A stretch of 64,000 nucleotides of DNA from Combretum micranthum (lineage: Eukaryota > Streptophyta > Magnoliopsida > Myrtales > Combretaceae). This document shows positions 23,664 through 35,984 of the stretch, one piece after another (the stretch's first letter is position 1; every line of letters starts with the position of its first letter). The notes beneath the pieces were generated by a model. That model saw only the letters and a program-made list of their open reading frames with translations, did not search any database and had not been told where the DNA came from. The stretch lies in the NCBI GenBank assembly GCA_024138025.1, contig JAMXBD010002777.1, positions 1 through 64,000 of the forward strand, read 5' to 3'. The translations under genes were made by a program, and so were the position numbers.

Positions 23664-25037
23664 CTGTCACCAGGCCGCCATCAGCGCCTTCGCTTTGATC
23701 CAAAGCTGCCAATTCCACTTCCTCCTCCTCATCTTCCTCTACCATCCACTGGCCTTCGAAGTTATATAACCTCATCCCATGCATTGCGATGCTGCGCGGC
23801 TCCCACTTTTATTTCCCGACCTCATGGGGTTGGTATTGCTCGAAGTCCAAAGGGTCGAGCTACACTTTTCCGTTGGGAACATTCAGAGGCTAAGTGCCCC
23901 TTCTCCTTGCAAATAAAGCAAGTCACGGCCAGCTTCTTCGGGCACGTATAAACCATATGGCCAGCATCGCCACAGAAATAACATTTGTTTTTCAACAACT
24001 GGCATTGCCTAGGGCATGCGCCCTTACATTTCCAACATGAGACATTGGCCTTACTGGGTCGGCTTGCTACTAGACTCATCTTAAACCCTTGGTACGGTCT
24101 GTACCTTTTTCCCTTGAATCCTGAACTCGAGGCGTCAAACGGCCTTTTCCAAATACCCTCTTGTCAGGTTCTTGGTATTTCCTTTTTCTGGCCCCTTCAA
24201 TCACTCGGGCCTTCTCTACCATCTCAGGGTATGTCCTTACCCCAAACTCTTCCAATTTGATCCGCAATTCCTCGTCTAAGCCACCCAAAAATACTTGCTT
24301 CTTCAGCTCTTCACTATCCCTGAAAGACTCAGGTGCATATTGCAACAGGTGGACGAACTCAGTCTCATACTGTTCCACGTTCTCCCCTTTTGTTTCACGT
24401 GGAGAAAGTCAGCACTATACTTTACCCTAAGCTGGAGGGGAAGTAATTATCCAAAAATTCCCGGCGAAAAGATTCCCATGTAACCGGGGAAGGCAAGCTT
24501 CTTCTCTTAGAGTCCCACCAGACCCTCGCATTATACCTCAACATATAGTTCCATATTCCACTTGTAAGTAAGGTGGAATTTCATATGCAGCAAAAGATCG
24601 CTCAATTTGAGCTAACCAGTCCTCGGCTTCATCTGGTTTGCCGAACGCTCCATCAAAATACCGGTTACTCTTGATGAAATCCGGTAAGGAGCTTCGGTGG
24701 GGTCTTCTGTATGGTGGGGGTGGTGGCAAAGGCACATTATAGGAATGCTCCTCTTGTGGAGCGGTGCTTCGGCAGTCACTTCCCTGTGATCTGCGGGTGG
24801 TGGATGTGGAGCAGAATCCCGGACACTTTGTCCTTGGTGTGGGTTCTGAACCGGGTTTTGATTCTGGATGAATGTATTCAGAAGATTGGCTATTGTCCAA
24901 TCGCGTTTAACACATCACCCTTTGATTCTGAGGCGCAACTCCTTGAGGATTAGGTGGAGGTGCGGCCGGTTGGTCGGCTTTTCGGGATAGACCCTTGTTC
25001 CCGATTCCGAATCCGTCGGTTTCGTCTGTTTATACAT
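23664..25037 (-). pseudogene. gag: gag with three zinc knuckles and linker, Element 3
   Basis: It starts with Met at 25037-25035 and a Gln/Pro/Asn-rich N-terminus. The capsid domain (24076-24720) has F-I-K-S-N-R-Y-F, E-A-E-D-W-L and F-L-G-G-L-D-E-E-L. The nucleocapsid (23822-24079) has one degenerate and two good C-C-H-C knuckles (C-Y-F-C-G-D-A-G-H and C-F-I-C-K-E-K-G-H). A TGA at 23822-23824 ends the frame; the same TGA occurs in Element 4. Beyond it lies a linker of about 52 codons with a run of acidic residues. Frameshifts near 24080, 24380 and 24540-24560 break the capsid frame, so this copy is not functional. Confidence 0.85.
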
Positions 25038-25582
25038 TGTTTAATAATTTTAGTATTCTTAGGAGGTTTTAGATTTTGAAGGAACTTAATTTGTTAACAA
25101 TATTCAAAATTTGCGAAAATTTGGAAATCAAACTTAAAAAGAAATGGAATTTCATAATTTCATATAATCATAAGGAGAAAAAAGAACTCATACATAAGGT
25201 AACAAGTTGAAATCTCATAATAATAGCGTGAATGAATGAATGCTCATGCAATTTATATGCGGTTAATGTTCTTTATGCTCATGTCTAGCATGCATGCTTT
25301 TCACAACTCCTTTTTTGAAATAAACATGATCCTTCATTACTTTAGCGAGCCATACAAATATTACATCAAGATTTTTGTCCCCAAAATTTGGCTAGCTATA
25401 CTAATTCGATTCTAAACATTTTCCCTATTCCCGAAAGCATGACAAAATACAGGGAAAAAGAAGCAATAAAATACTAGCTATCCTGAAATCCTAAGGCAAA
25501 TTGGCATCCCGCATTGCCTACTACAAAATAAGAAAAATCAGGACTTCACTTGGACTTCATGGGTTAGCTATCATCTCGGCCT
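25038..25582 (-). other. Spacer between extra ORF and gag, Element 3
   Basis: About 545 bp of AT-rich non-coding sequence, almost identical in Element 4 (52897-53424). It would form the gag leader, or an intron if the extra ORF is spliced. No motif recognised. Confidence 0.6.
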
Positions 25583-26665
25583 CTACTCATCACTAGTGTC
25601 TTCGGAGGTCGAGCTAGGAGGTCGTCTCCTGCTAGAAGAACCACCGTCGTCCCGTCGGATAAACAAACTAAGGTATTCCCTCGTAGTCATCCTCCGCTTC
25701 CTAGTAGGTCGGACTAAAGGCTCTTGGTCTTCACTTTCTTCCTCTTCCTCCGTTCCTTGCCCTTCCCTCGGGCTCACTCCATTCTCTCACCTCTTACCTC
25801 AGGTTCACTCACTTGGGTCTCCACCACTTCAGGCTCTCTCACAGGTTCTCCACCCACATTTTCAACTTCCATAGGCTCAGGGGCCACGGGTTCTACTACT
25901 GCTAGGTCAAGCACAGGTGGATTCTCACCCTCAATATAACATCTCTCCATATCATTGGATCAAACTCGGGTTCTACCCTTCCACTATGGTATCTCCAACT
26001 CCCGATTAAAATCCCATACAATTTGGTTGGGTTCCGGATTCACTTCCGCTTCCGGCTCGATGGGTGGGGTAGGGGTTCTAGGACTACATTTTCCTCCCAA
26101 TTAGGATCCTCCTCGGGGTCCTCTTCTTCTTCTTCCTCCTCTTCCTCATTCTCTTCGATCACAGGCGCACCATTCAATTGCATGCCTATGTCATGGGCTG
26201 GAGGTGTGGCTATCACACGGGGTGGAAGATGTCTAAGTAAACCGCATGCCAAGTGATATGGTTCCATGCGTCTGCTATGTTCCAATCATGGTGGTCATAC
26301 AATTGTCATGGGCATACACATATAAGGGTCCTATAGGGATCCCACCCTAAAGTCTGGAGGGGTTCGGTTTCCCCCATTCTTCAAGATAAATGTAGCCTCC
26401 CTAGTCATGGGCTCGCGCCCATACTCTACCATGATTCTCTCCAAAGTATAAATCGTCTCCAATTTAGTCCAACTCCTTCTCCCCATGGGATCATACCTCA
26501 ACCGGTCGACTACAGCCCACCTAGTGTATCTCAATCTTCTTCCACAATTTATACATTTCCCCTATGGTTCGGGGGTGCCTGGCTAAAGCGAAGTCTTCAC
26601 ACAATTCTCTCAACCTTAACCTATACTCACCATAGTCTCATCATTCCTCTTGGTGAAGTTTAGCC
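25583..26665 (-). pseudogene. Extra ORF upstream of gag, Element 3 (unrecognised protein)
   Basis: A coding-like region on the - strand between the primer site and gag. N-terminal pieces have K-L-x-T-I-Y-T-L-E-R-I-M-V, E-A-T-F-I-L-K and P-P-D-F-R-V. The middle has D-I-G-M-Q-L-N-G-A-P-V followed by a long acidic tract (16 of 18 residues Glu or Asp). The C-terminus has the basic motif R-K-R-R-M-T-T-R-E-Y-L-S-L-F and a Ser/Arg-rich end. The start codon is unclear. The same residues occur in Element 4 and, more diverged, in Element 2, so this is a real, once-selected protein. The basic cluster could be a nuclear localisation signal. Function unknown; frameshifted here. Confidence 0.65.
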
Positions 26666-26815
26666 CGTTCCCTGGTCTCACCCAAGGAGACCTACAACAA
26701 TATAAGACTCCTAATCAGACTTAGCAAGAAAACATTTTTAACTCCATTTGAACCTATTAATTAGATTTCTAAGTCCGGTTTCTTTTAATTCTATTGTCTT
26801 GTTTTATAACCTAGG

Positions 26816-26827
26816 GCTCTGATACCA
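26816..26827 (-). other. Primer-binding site (tRNA-iMet), Element 3
   Basis: On the - strand this reads TGGTATCAGAGC, eight bases inside the 5' LTR end, a perfect plant tRNA-iMet primer site. It fixes the direction of the element. Confidence 0.9.
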
Positions 26828-27459
26828 ACTTAAACTGTCACCCCATAGGGTATCCTAAACGTAACAGCCCGCCACATACTATAAAAGACTCTCGAATTTC
26901 TATCGAGCCTTTCGGGAGTCTTGTATAGATGTAAAGCGTCCCTTTACGACAATAGAATACTCAATCAATGGAGTTAAGAAGTTTAATGTGGCATTCATTA
27001 GCCATAGATAATAAACCAAAACACTATTATATACTTTACAAAATCTAAGGGGCATTCCCCCGAAAATAATATCAAGTCCATTACAGTCATCCAGAGTCCT
27101 TTAGTTTCCAACGGAAGTCTAAACAAAAGCGAAGTAAACTTCTATGGGAAACTCCTATCTCCGGTACCTGAGCTGTGGCTTGCCTCGGCCTAAGCCAAAT
27201 AAACTCGTGCTGCAACAAATAAAAGCTATGGGGGCGTAAGCTAACTAGCTTAGTGAGTAAGAACTTCCATATCACAATTAATACAATTCATTCAAACAAG
27301 TGATTATTCACGCAAATGTATGCATCAGACAAATGAGTTCAACAAACATATGACCAGCCGGAAATCATATGTGGATGGACTTACGCCCTCCATCCCGGGT
27401 TAGCAGATTAACGAATCCTGCGGTACGACGCCGTTTAAGCTCACGGTCAACTGAACAAT

Positions 27460-27555
27460 AATTCGTTTTATGGATCACGATTAACCAACAATTTCGTTTT
27501 ATGGATCACGATTAACCAACATATTCGTTTTATGGATCACGAAAAACCAACCAAT
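27460..27555 (-). repeat. 31-bp tandem repeat in Element 3 5' LTR
   Basis: About three units, matching the copy number in the paired LTR (13544-13634). Confidence 0.85.
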
Positions 27556-29356
27556 GCTAATGCTCCATCCCCGTCGTGATATGAATGAGTCCAATTACAA
27601 TTGAAGTCAAATATATATTAATTCAATTCTTTTAGGTGACCAACAATTATTCGCAGACAATCATATAAAATGCTAGCTAATCAATCAATAGCTTAACACC
27701 CGGTTTCGATATTTCTTAAGTTCCATTTCACACATCAACAGCAGCAAATATATAATTCCCATATACCCCATCATACATATCCATTTTTATCTTTGCCTAC
27801 ACCACTAGTGCCACTAAATACAATCACAAACATTAATTGAGAGTGGAAGTAGTACTCACTCGGCCATTGGACGCCGGTCTTTTTAGTAGTAATAGTCGGG
27901 AGGTAGGTGTCGTCTTGCTCGGGATCACCTACCACATAAGAATAATCCTAATGAGATTCTCATCATTTACTAATCCAAGCTATGCATCTAAACTAGATGA
28001 ATTCGGAATTCTCGCTATTTGCGGAAGCCCGACTTAAAACGGCCATAACTTGGTCATTTTAACTCGGAATTTCGCAAATTTTATATCGATCTCTATCTAC
28101 TTCGAAAGATCTATCTATTTCTATATTATTTTCAAGTTTTGAAAACATTAAAGCCACGGAACAGTAGGATCAGATCTGTTCTGTCACTTTCCGATTCCGA
28201 AAAATTGTTTCGCTTTTGATAAAAATGTTCCTAGTTGATGATTCATGTATAGATGGTATATGAATGAATTCCTAACATGAATGTCATGTAATGAACTCAA
28301 TATATGCATGGTTGATTTTTGATGATGAACTCTTATGAACTCCTAATTGTTATAAAATTCCATAAAGGTTATTTCTAAAAAGCTATTCTTCCCAACTTTA
28401 CATTCCCTAGGGTTTCTATGATTTTATTCTTGAAATTTACTTGTTATCTAAATAAAAATGAGTTCTCAAAGTCTATATTAATCATGACCTTCATTTATGC
28501 ATAAAAATCCACATTTTTCATTTGGTAAACATGTTTTTAAACAAGCTACTTGTAAAAATCCGAATTTTGTAAATTTCATTTTCTTGCATTTTCTTATGAG
28601 AAAACTTGTTTAATGCATCAAAAATTGAAGCTCCAATGTATCTATTATCTAAAGACTTCATTTAACTCATAAAACATGCCAATCTAGCTTAGATACTAGT
28701 GTTATGTAGGCATCCTAAATACGAATTTGACTATAATCACTATCAATATTTTTCATTCTAACTCCACACTTGTTTTACATTTTATCATGCCTAAACTCAT
28801 CTAACTTATGAAAATCATTCCTTAAGGGCATCTATACATATACCTTCCAATTTTTATGAAAAATATGAGTTTTAAAGTGGTTTTGGTGGTTTAATAGGGT
28901 TTCAAATCATCCGAATTTCCAAAAATTTTCTAACAAAACTTTTCTTTTTCAATCCTTGCCTTCTATACATGGAGATCACTATCTAACACATCTATACATA
29001 TGCAAGGCTACATTTTTATGATCATCAATGCATGGAAATCAAAATAACTATATGAACATACATGTAGATGAAGATGTGGATGTCTAAACATTAGATCTAC
29101 TAAATATATGCATGAATCATAAACTTCATGGCATGAACATCAATATATATGCAAGATCTCTACTTTACATGCATGAACAAGAGATATCTTAGCAAAAACT
29201 CATTTAAACACTAGATCCATGTCTTGTGATGGCTTGATATTCTTGTTCAAGTGTTTTCATATCCCTAGCATATGCTCATTGGGATTAAATGGGAAAACAC
29301 ACAAGAAATAGCTTTACCATTACAAGATTTAGGAAAAACCAAGCTTAAAATCAACA

Positions 29357-29874
29357 TGTCACACCCTGCCCCTGCAGGCGATGGCGACGCGATGCCAGGG
29401 CAGGCAAACCCACCACTGGCCCCCTAGTGGTAATGGCCGGCACCACCATTGCGTCATGGTGACCCCAACCAACGCATACCTCAACGGGTACCACGGACAC
29501 TATAGGTATTGTTACCCTCAGGCAGAGTTGAACCCAGTCTGCAGACTCTAGGATTCGAACCCCAGACCTAAGGCTTTTGCCTGTCCCAAAGGCAGCACCT
29601 TTCACCAGTTGAGCTGCAGATCAACTGGTGAAAGGTGCTGCCTTTGGGGCAAGCAAAAGCTTTAGGTCTGGGGTTCGAATCATAGAGTCTGCAAACTGGA
29701 TTCAACTCTGCCTGAGGTAACAATACCTATAGTGCCTGTGGTACCCGTTGGGGCATGCGTTGGTTGGGGTCACCATGATGCAATGGTGGTGTCGGCCATT
29801 ACCACTAGGGGGCCAACGGTGGTTTGTCTGCCCTGGCATCACATCGCCGTCGCTTGAGGGGGCGGGGTGTGACA
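29357..29874. mobile_element. Palindromic element with TG..CA ends, copy 2
   Basis: A 518-bp copy of the element at 18943-19470, with ends TGTCACACCC and GGGTGTGACA and the same CAACA duplication (29352-29356, 29875-29879). It sits at the identical LTR position. The left-arm B box is perfect (reverse, 29551-29561); the right-arm one has a single change (29672-29682). Arms differ from copy 1 by scattered substitutions and small indels. Confidence 0.85.
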
Positions 29875-30740
29875 CAACATACCAATGGGGTTTTAGAGTA
29901 GAAAAGAAGAGGATTTGAGCTTATGTGAGTGAGTGAGAGAGGGGGGCACTCACGGCATCAAAGGGGGAGAGAAAGAGAGGTTTTTACTTTAGTAAAATTT
30001 GGAACAAATGAAAAATGAAAAGAGAGAATGAACATTTAGCTTATATATTAAATGGATTAGGGTTTAGTTAAATAAAATAAGTGAAGAAAAGGCAAAAAAT
30101 GAGGGGAAATGGGGAGGGGTGCCGGCCAAGAGAGATGGGAGAGAGAGGGGATTTGAATTTTTAACAAATTTGTATTTTATGTAATTAAAATGTAATAAAT
30201 GTAATAATTATTTAAGAGACAAAAATCCTTGGGAAAGAAATTGAAATGAGTAGTTGTAAGGATGTAAGAATAGGGTATGGGTAGTGTGTAGTGTAGGTTG
30301 TACTTGTGAATAGTAGACAAGACATCTACTTTACCGGTTGTAACGAAAACACGGGAAAAGGCTATAACTGTAATTTTTATTGCCCGGAAAATTTTAAAAT
30401 TGATATTTTTGGAATCCTTATAAAATTACGGTTCTAATGAATATTCCGGAACATTTTTCTGAGTTCGTGGTCCCGGGGCACGCTTTTCTGTAATTGAGCT
30501 CGGGAAGGCCCGGAATCGAAAAATTCCCGAATTTAAACTTTCAAAGGTCTAAAATACACTTTAGAATGGTAATTCATATTCATTTACTTTATAAAACTTC
30601 TTTTATTATGAAACCGATGTAAAGCCGGATTTAGGGTTCATAAGCTCCTCTCACTAGACTCATGCTGAACCGGATTAGAGTTTCGCTTTTCAACTCCCGG
30701 TGTTTCCTTAATTACTGAGATTACCGGGGTTTACACCTTA

Positions 30741-31247
30741 TGTTGTTTTTATGTTCATAACTATCTAGTATATCTATATAATTATATATATTATTTAGAG
30801 CATATAAGCTCATTTGTTTTGCAATTTATTTACTTTCATGTTATTTTAAGACTAGTCTTTCTAGTCTTAGACTTGTCCTCATCAAGTCAAAAACATTTTC
30901 TTTTTCTTTTGGGACTAGTCTTTTCTTAGTCCCAGAATACCTTGATGAAGCTAAGGTTCCAATACTTAATTTATTTTCTTATTAGCTTATTCTTTCAAGT
31001 TATTATGTTTCTTTATATTTTCATAGCTTTATGATTCATATTCATGCATGAACATAATGGTTTTGTCTCAACAAAATAAAATGAGGAAATGTTTTCTTAA
31101 AATAAAGATTCATTTCTAAAAATAAAAATAAGAAGTAAACTTTTCTAAAAACTAAGAAGTCATCTTAACAAACTTAGAGGAGTTTATAAGGAATTTTATA
31201 AACATACATGACAAAGAAAAGACTTTTTAAAGTAAACAAAGATTTTA
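30741..31247 (+). repeat. Family-C central LTR, segment 2 of 3
   Basis: It continues the LTR broken at 12913. The reverse-strand family-C LTR near 58131-58330 reads across the Element 3 insertion point, confirming continuity. It ends at the TTTTA duplication before the next solo LTR. Confidence 0.8.
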
Positions 31248-34200
31248 TGTCACGCCCCGAAGGGTACCCTAAACATGGCAGTCCGCCGTACACAATATTA
31301 AAGCCTAAGAATGACCACCCCAGTGACGCGAAGGCTTCCATACTATGTACAAGGCATCTAATACATAGAGGATACTCATCAGAGTAATGCATTTTAGGTT
31401 GATACAACTTGAAAACAATGTAAAGGAAATTTAATTCACTATTCTTCAAAATACAACTCATTAACTTCAATTACAATTCATCAAAAGATTCTACTACATA
31501 AAACTATTACAAGGCAAATTGTAAAGCTTAACCAAACTCCATGCATTCTTATATCTTGCCGGAATCCCGAAGTCATTCTCGGCTTCAACCATCTCGGTCC
31601 CCACTTAGCATTCTTGAGATAACCTGCTCATTTAATCAATTGTTGGGATATAAGCTACACTAGCTTAGTGAGAATTCCCTTAATTTCGTACCATAACAAC
31701 AAGTTATAATCAATCATATGCTATGCATGAACAAACAATGAGCAAACAATTATGCATGGGTATCCGGAACCCACGCACAGAACGGATTTACGCCTTCCGT
31801 ATCTTAGGTTAGGATGGTATTGAAGTCTACACGACCGCTGCTAGTCCCAAGCCCTCGGCTCTTAACACTCGCTTCGGCTAGACTCACACATGGAATGCAT
31901 CCCCAATGCGCCTTAGTTTCCTATGAATGAGCTCTGATCTCGGGTCTCTATCCAAACGAGTCCTCGGACCATACCAATCGACCTGCGTAGGAGTAGCATG
32001 CTACCAAATGCAATATGTCCGATGCGATGTATGACCAATTTAATTTTTTCTTAGGTAAAAATATTTATATATTCTTTAGAGTGACCAACCAATATCATAC
32101 ACATAACAGAAATAATATGAACAGTGCAGTAATCCAATCGAATCATGGTTTCGATATGCTTTAGTATTCTTTGGCATACATCCATCACAGTCTCATAATA
32201 TCCCATCCCCATTCATATCGATTTTTATTGTTTCCTATAATTCTAATGCAACTAACTACAAGCACAATTAAGGTAACAAAATAAGGAGAAAACTCACTCG
32301 ACCAATAGATCACCGGTCTTCTAGTAATAATAATTCGGTGGTAGGGAATCGTCGATTTTGGGATCACCTAACAAGGAAGAAATACTCTAATAAGTATTTC
32401 AACTCAAACTAATCTAAACGATTTTATACGAACTATCAAATTCGTAATTCTCGTCCTAAGCGGGAATTCCAACTTAAAACGGCCATAACTTGGTCATTTT
32501 AACTCGGAATCTCATAAATTACATATCGATTTCTATCTACTTCAAAAGATCTATCTAATTCTAATATTATATTTAAGTTTTGAAAACTTTGAAGCTTCGA
32601 AAAGGTCCGATCAGTTTTGATCAGTAGCTATTTCCACTTCCGAAAAATCGTTTTGTAAATGTTTGTAATGTTTCTACTATATAGATTAGCTATACATGCA
32701 ATTATGAATGATTTCCTAATATGAATGACATGAGATGAGCTTAATGCATGCATGATCTTAATGATTTTTGCTAAAAGAAAATTTTGTAAGTTTTTTTTTT
32801 GCAAGACCATAATAACAACTACTTATGAAAAGTCTATTTTTCTAACTTTGATCATTCCCATTTGTTTTGGATTTATTACTTAAGAAAATATAATTATTTT
32901 TGTTAAAATTGAGTCTTCATTATATATATTACTTATGACCTTCATTTCTACATAAAAATTTCCAATTTACACTTTGTAAACATGTTTTCAAGTGGGGTTG
33001 ATTCCAAAATCCGAATTTGGTAAAAATTGGTTCTTGAGTGACTCCATCATCTCAAATTACGAATTTGACAATTTGATCACTAACTCAAAATTTTCCATTT
33101 TAATTCCATTACTTGTTTTACACATTACTCATGCATAAACTCATTTTAACTTGTAAAAATCATTCCTTAAAGATACCTATTACCTATATACTTCATTTTT
33201 CACATAAAACATGAGTTTTTGAGTTGATAAATGGGTTTTAAAAATTGGTCTTGGTTAGGATCCGAATTTAGAAAATTTATTTTTGGTCATATCTCTTGAT
33301 AAAATCTATCTAAGCTTATGAAAATCCATTCCTTACATATCATATCTTAAGAGCCTTTCATTTCTTAATTAAAAACTCCATTTTTGAGTTTGAAAACATG
33401 TTTTTAAAATATGCCTTGGCCAAAATCCGAAAATAAGATTTTTATTTTGAAAATCACATTAGATTCTTGTAAAAAAAAAGTCTTGATGATATACATATAT
33501 TAAGCCTTCATTTTCTTAACTAAAAAGTACATTTTTGACACTTGGAAAGTAGTTTTTAAATATGGGTCTTGCCAAAATACGAATTTCACTACTTTTGTTC
33601 AAGTTCAAATCTAAGATCTACACATAATATGAACATACATCTAAATGAAACCCATGATAATAAACTTTAAACTCATAGATCTAAACTTTAATTATAAAAA
33701 TCATTCATTTATGTTGTCTATACCCTAAGCCCTTCATTTGAAATAAAAAATACACATTTTGAAGTTGAAAAACAACTTTTCCAAATATGATTCCATTTTG
33801 ATCCGAATTTTCAAAAATTATTTTGGTTGAAAATAAAATAGATCTTGAGTTTCTTACAACTTTCCTACCATCATCATGCTATACCAAGTTGTTCATGAAC
33901 ATAAACAAAGGTCTAATGGATTTAGGAACTCAAAACACTAGATCTAGTCTTCTAAACTAGTTTTAAATGCATGAAACACTAAGATAGACATGTGGATGAT
34001 AGATTTATGCATAAATCATAAGAAATAACAAAAATAATAACTTAAATAGCAAGATCTAAGGCATAAACAAAAATCAAGGCTATAAAAAGTTAGATCTACA
34101 ATATATATCAACTTTAAACAAGAAAATAATTGTAATACAAGATAATAAAAGTGGAGAAAATGAGTGTTTCATTTTTGGCATCATCATCCTAAGCTTTTAA

Positions 34201-35979
34201 GCTTATGGAAGGTTATTTGATGCATGAAACCTTCATTACACTTTACCTATATCACCTATGGAGCTTTGGGAAGAGATTTGCTTAGAAATATTTAAGAATG
34301 AAGTGTGGAAGCCATGGAAGAAGAAGGGGGCAGCTTGTTCTTGAGGAAACAAGAACAAGAAGAAGAAGAAAAGAGAGGAAAAAGAGAGAGAAAGGTTAAA
34401 GAATGAAAGAGAGAAAGTGAGTAAATGAAGGAGTGAGAGAAAATGAGTGTTTTAATTGAATAAAAGAAGAAAAAAATAAAACAAAGGCAGAAAATGGGGG
34501 AGGGGGCTGGCGTGATTTGTGAAGAGAGAGGAGAGGGGAATTGTTGAAATTTGACTCAAAATTGAATTGTATAATTAATATGTAAAGTAACTTTTTGAAG
34601 AAGGATTGAATTATATTTATTTTTAATCAAAATGGGAGTAAATAAAGGACAATGGCAGCCATAAAGAAGGTCAAAATCTGCCATGAAGTGTGGGTTAATG
34701 TGTAGAAAGATTGAAGTGAAAAGGAAGTAATATGTGTAAGATGTACTTGAAGGTATAGGTTGTAAAAGTAGTTTCTTAATAAAATAAATTAAAATAAAAT
34801 AAAATTGGAAAATTTATTCCAAATATTTGTAGCAGATTTTTCATAATTAAAATTAAATAATTACTTGAATTATTTTAGTATTTTAACAAATATGTTACCG
34901 GTATGATCAAAATACGCGAATATGGGTTATAAATAATATTTTTATAACCCGAAAATTTCTAAAAAAATTATTTTATGAGAATAACAATATTTTTAAAATA
35001 TTCTTAAATTATTAAATTAATTTATTTTATTTTTAGTATCGGGTCTTAAATAGAATTTGATCCCGTAATGACCCGAAACAAACTAAATTTTAGAAAAACA
35101 AAATTTTCTATAACATATAAAATATTTATCTAAAAATATAAGGCTTTATAAGAATAATAAATTTTTTAATGAAATAAGAATGAATAGTGCAAAAGACTAA
35201 TCAATTACCGGTAATAATGGAAATACGATAAAAAGGTTATAATTGTAACTTTTATAACCCGAAAAATTATATAACTGATATATTTAGAAATCTTATGAAA
35301 TTACGAGTCTAATGGTACTATTGGTATATTTTTTATATCTCGAGCCCTAGGACATACTTTTCGAAGTCTGTATCCGATCGGGTTCGAAATAGGTCAAAAA
35401 TTTACCAATCTGATATTTATAAACAAACTTATATTACTATGAGCTATTCTACATATTTAAACTACACCTCGGCCTCTAGGGTTGAGGGCGTTAGATTGCC
35501 GGACTTAAGCTATTGTATTCCGGTTAGGGTTTCCAAGTGATTTTTTCGATTTAGATCCTTGCCAATTTGGAAACTGGTATTTTATGATTATACAACATAT
35601 TTGATTTGAGAGATTTATTTTACATTTCATTTTTATAAGTATTTAATATCTCTTAATGTTTTTGGAATTCTTGAATTGAGTTATATTTTCGAAAGTCAAT
35701 CTTATTTGCTTTTTAATAATTCGTTTTTGGGTTTTATATTACCCTTTTTTATAAGTCGGAGTTAAATATGGAATTTTTCGTACGTAGTGGTTTTGAGTTT
35801 GAAGACCACTGAGTTCTTATCTTATTTTTAAGGATTTTTATTTTCTCATGATTAAGAAATTTTTTGGATTCATCATGATTTAGGACTTGTCGAAGTTCGG
35901 TTTTAATTTAGAGTGATTTTTAGGGTTTATTTTCGAAGTTCATTTTGGAATTGTTTATTGAAATTTTACAGGGCTTACA
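31248..35979 (-). mobile_element. Solo LTR of family D, 4.7 kb
   Basis: A 4,732-bp LTR on the - strand, TGTCACGCCCC to GGGCTTACA, flanked by a perfect 5-bp duplication TTTTA (31243-31247 and 35980-35984). It holds no gag or pol sequence. It contains the LTR-wide block near 32474-32520 and the U3 block near 35350-35370. Its U3 end matches the left 0.8 kb of the mosaic LTR at 45009. At 4.7 kb it is unusually long for a Ty3 LTR. Much of 32600-34200 consists of repeated 'gene-desert'-like short similar sentences, suggesting internal duplication. Confidence 0.85.
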
Positions 35980-35984
35980 TTTTA

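Larger units (their letters stand above)
12914..30735 (-). mobile_element. Element 3: chromovirus (Ty3/gypsy) with family-B LTRs
   Basis: A nearly complete retrotransposon on the - strand. The 5' LTR is 26836-30735, the interior 20348-26835 and the 3' LTR 12914-20347. The flanks are TCTTA (12909-12913) and CCTTA (30736-30740), a 5-bp target duplication with one change. The host sequence is a family-C LTR whose uninterrupted form is seen, reversed, near 58300. The domain order gag, protease, RT, RNase H, integrase, chromodomain and the 3.4 kb LTRs suggest the Tekay clade of plant chromoviruses; that clade call is inference. It carries many frameshifts and nested insertions. Confidence 0.9.
26836..30735 (-). 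repeat. Element 3, 5' LTR
   Basis: A complete family-B LTR (ends TGTCAC and TTTACA on the + strand), 3,900 bp including the second palindromic element at 29357-29874. It lacks the solo LTR present in the partner copy: the uninterrupted site is near 28755. TATA box on the - strand at 30042-30048. Confidence 0.9.
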
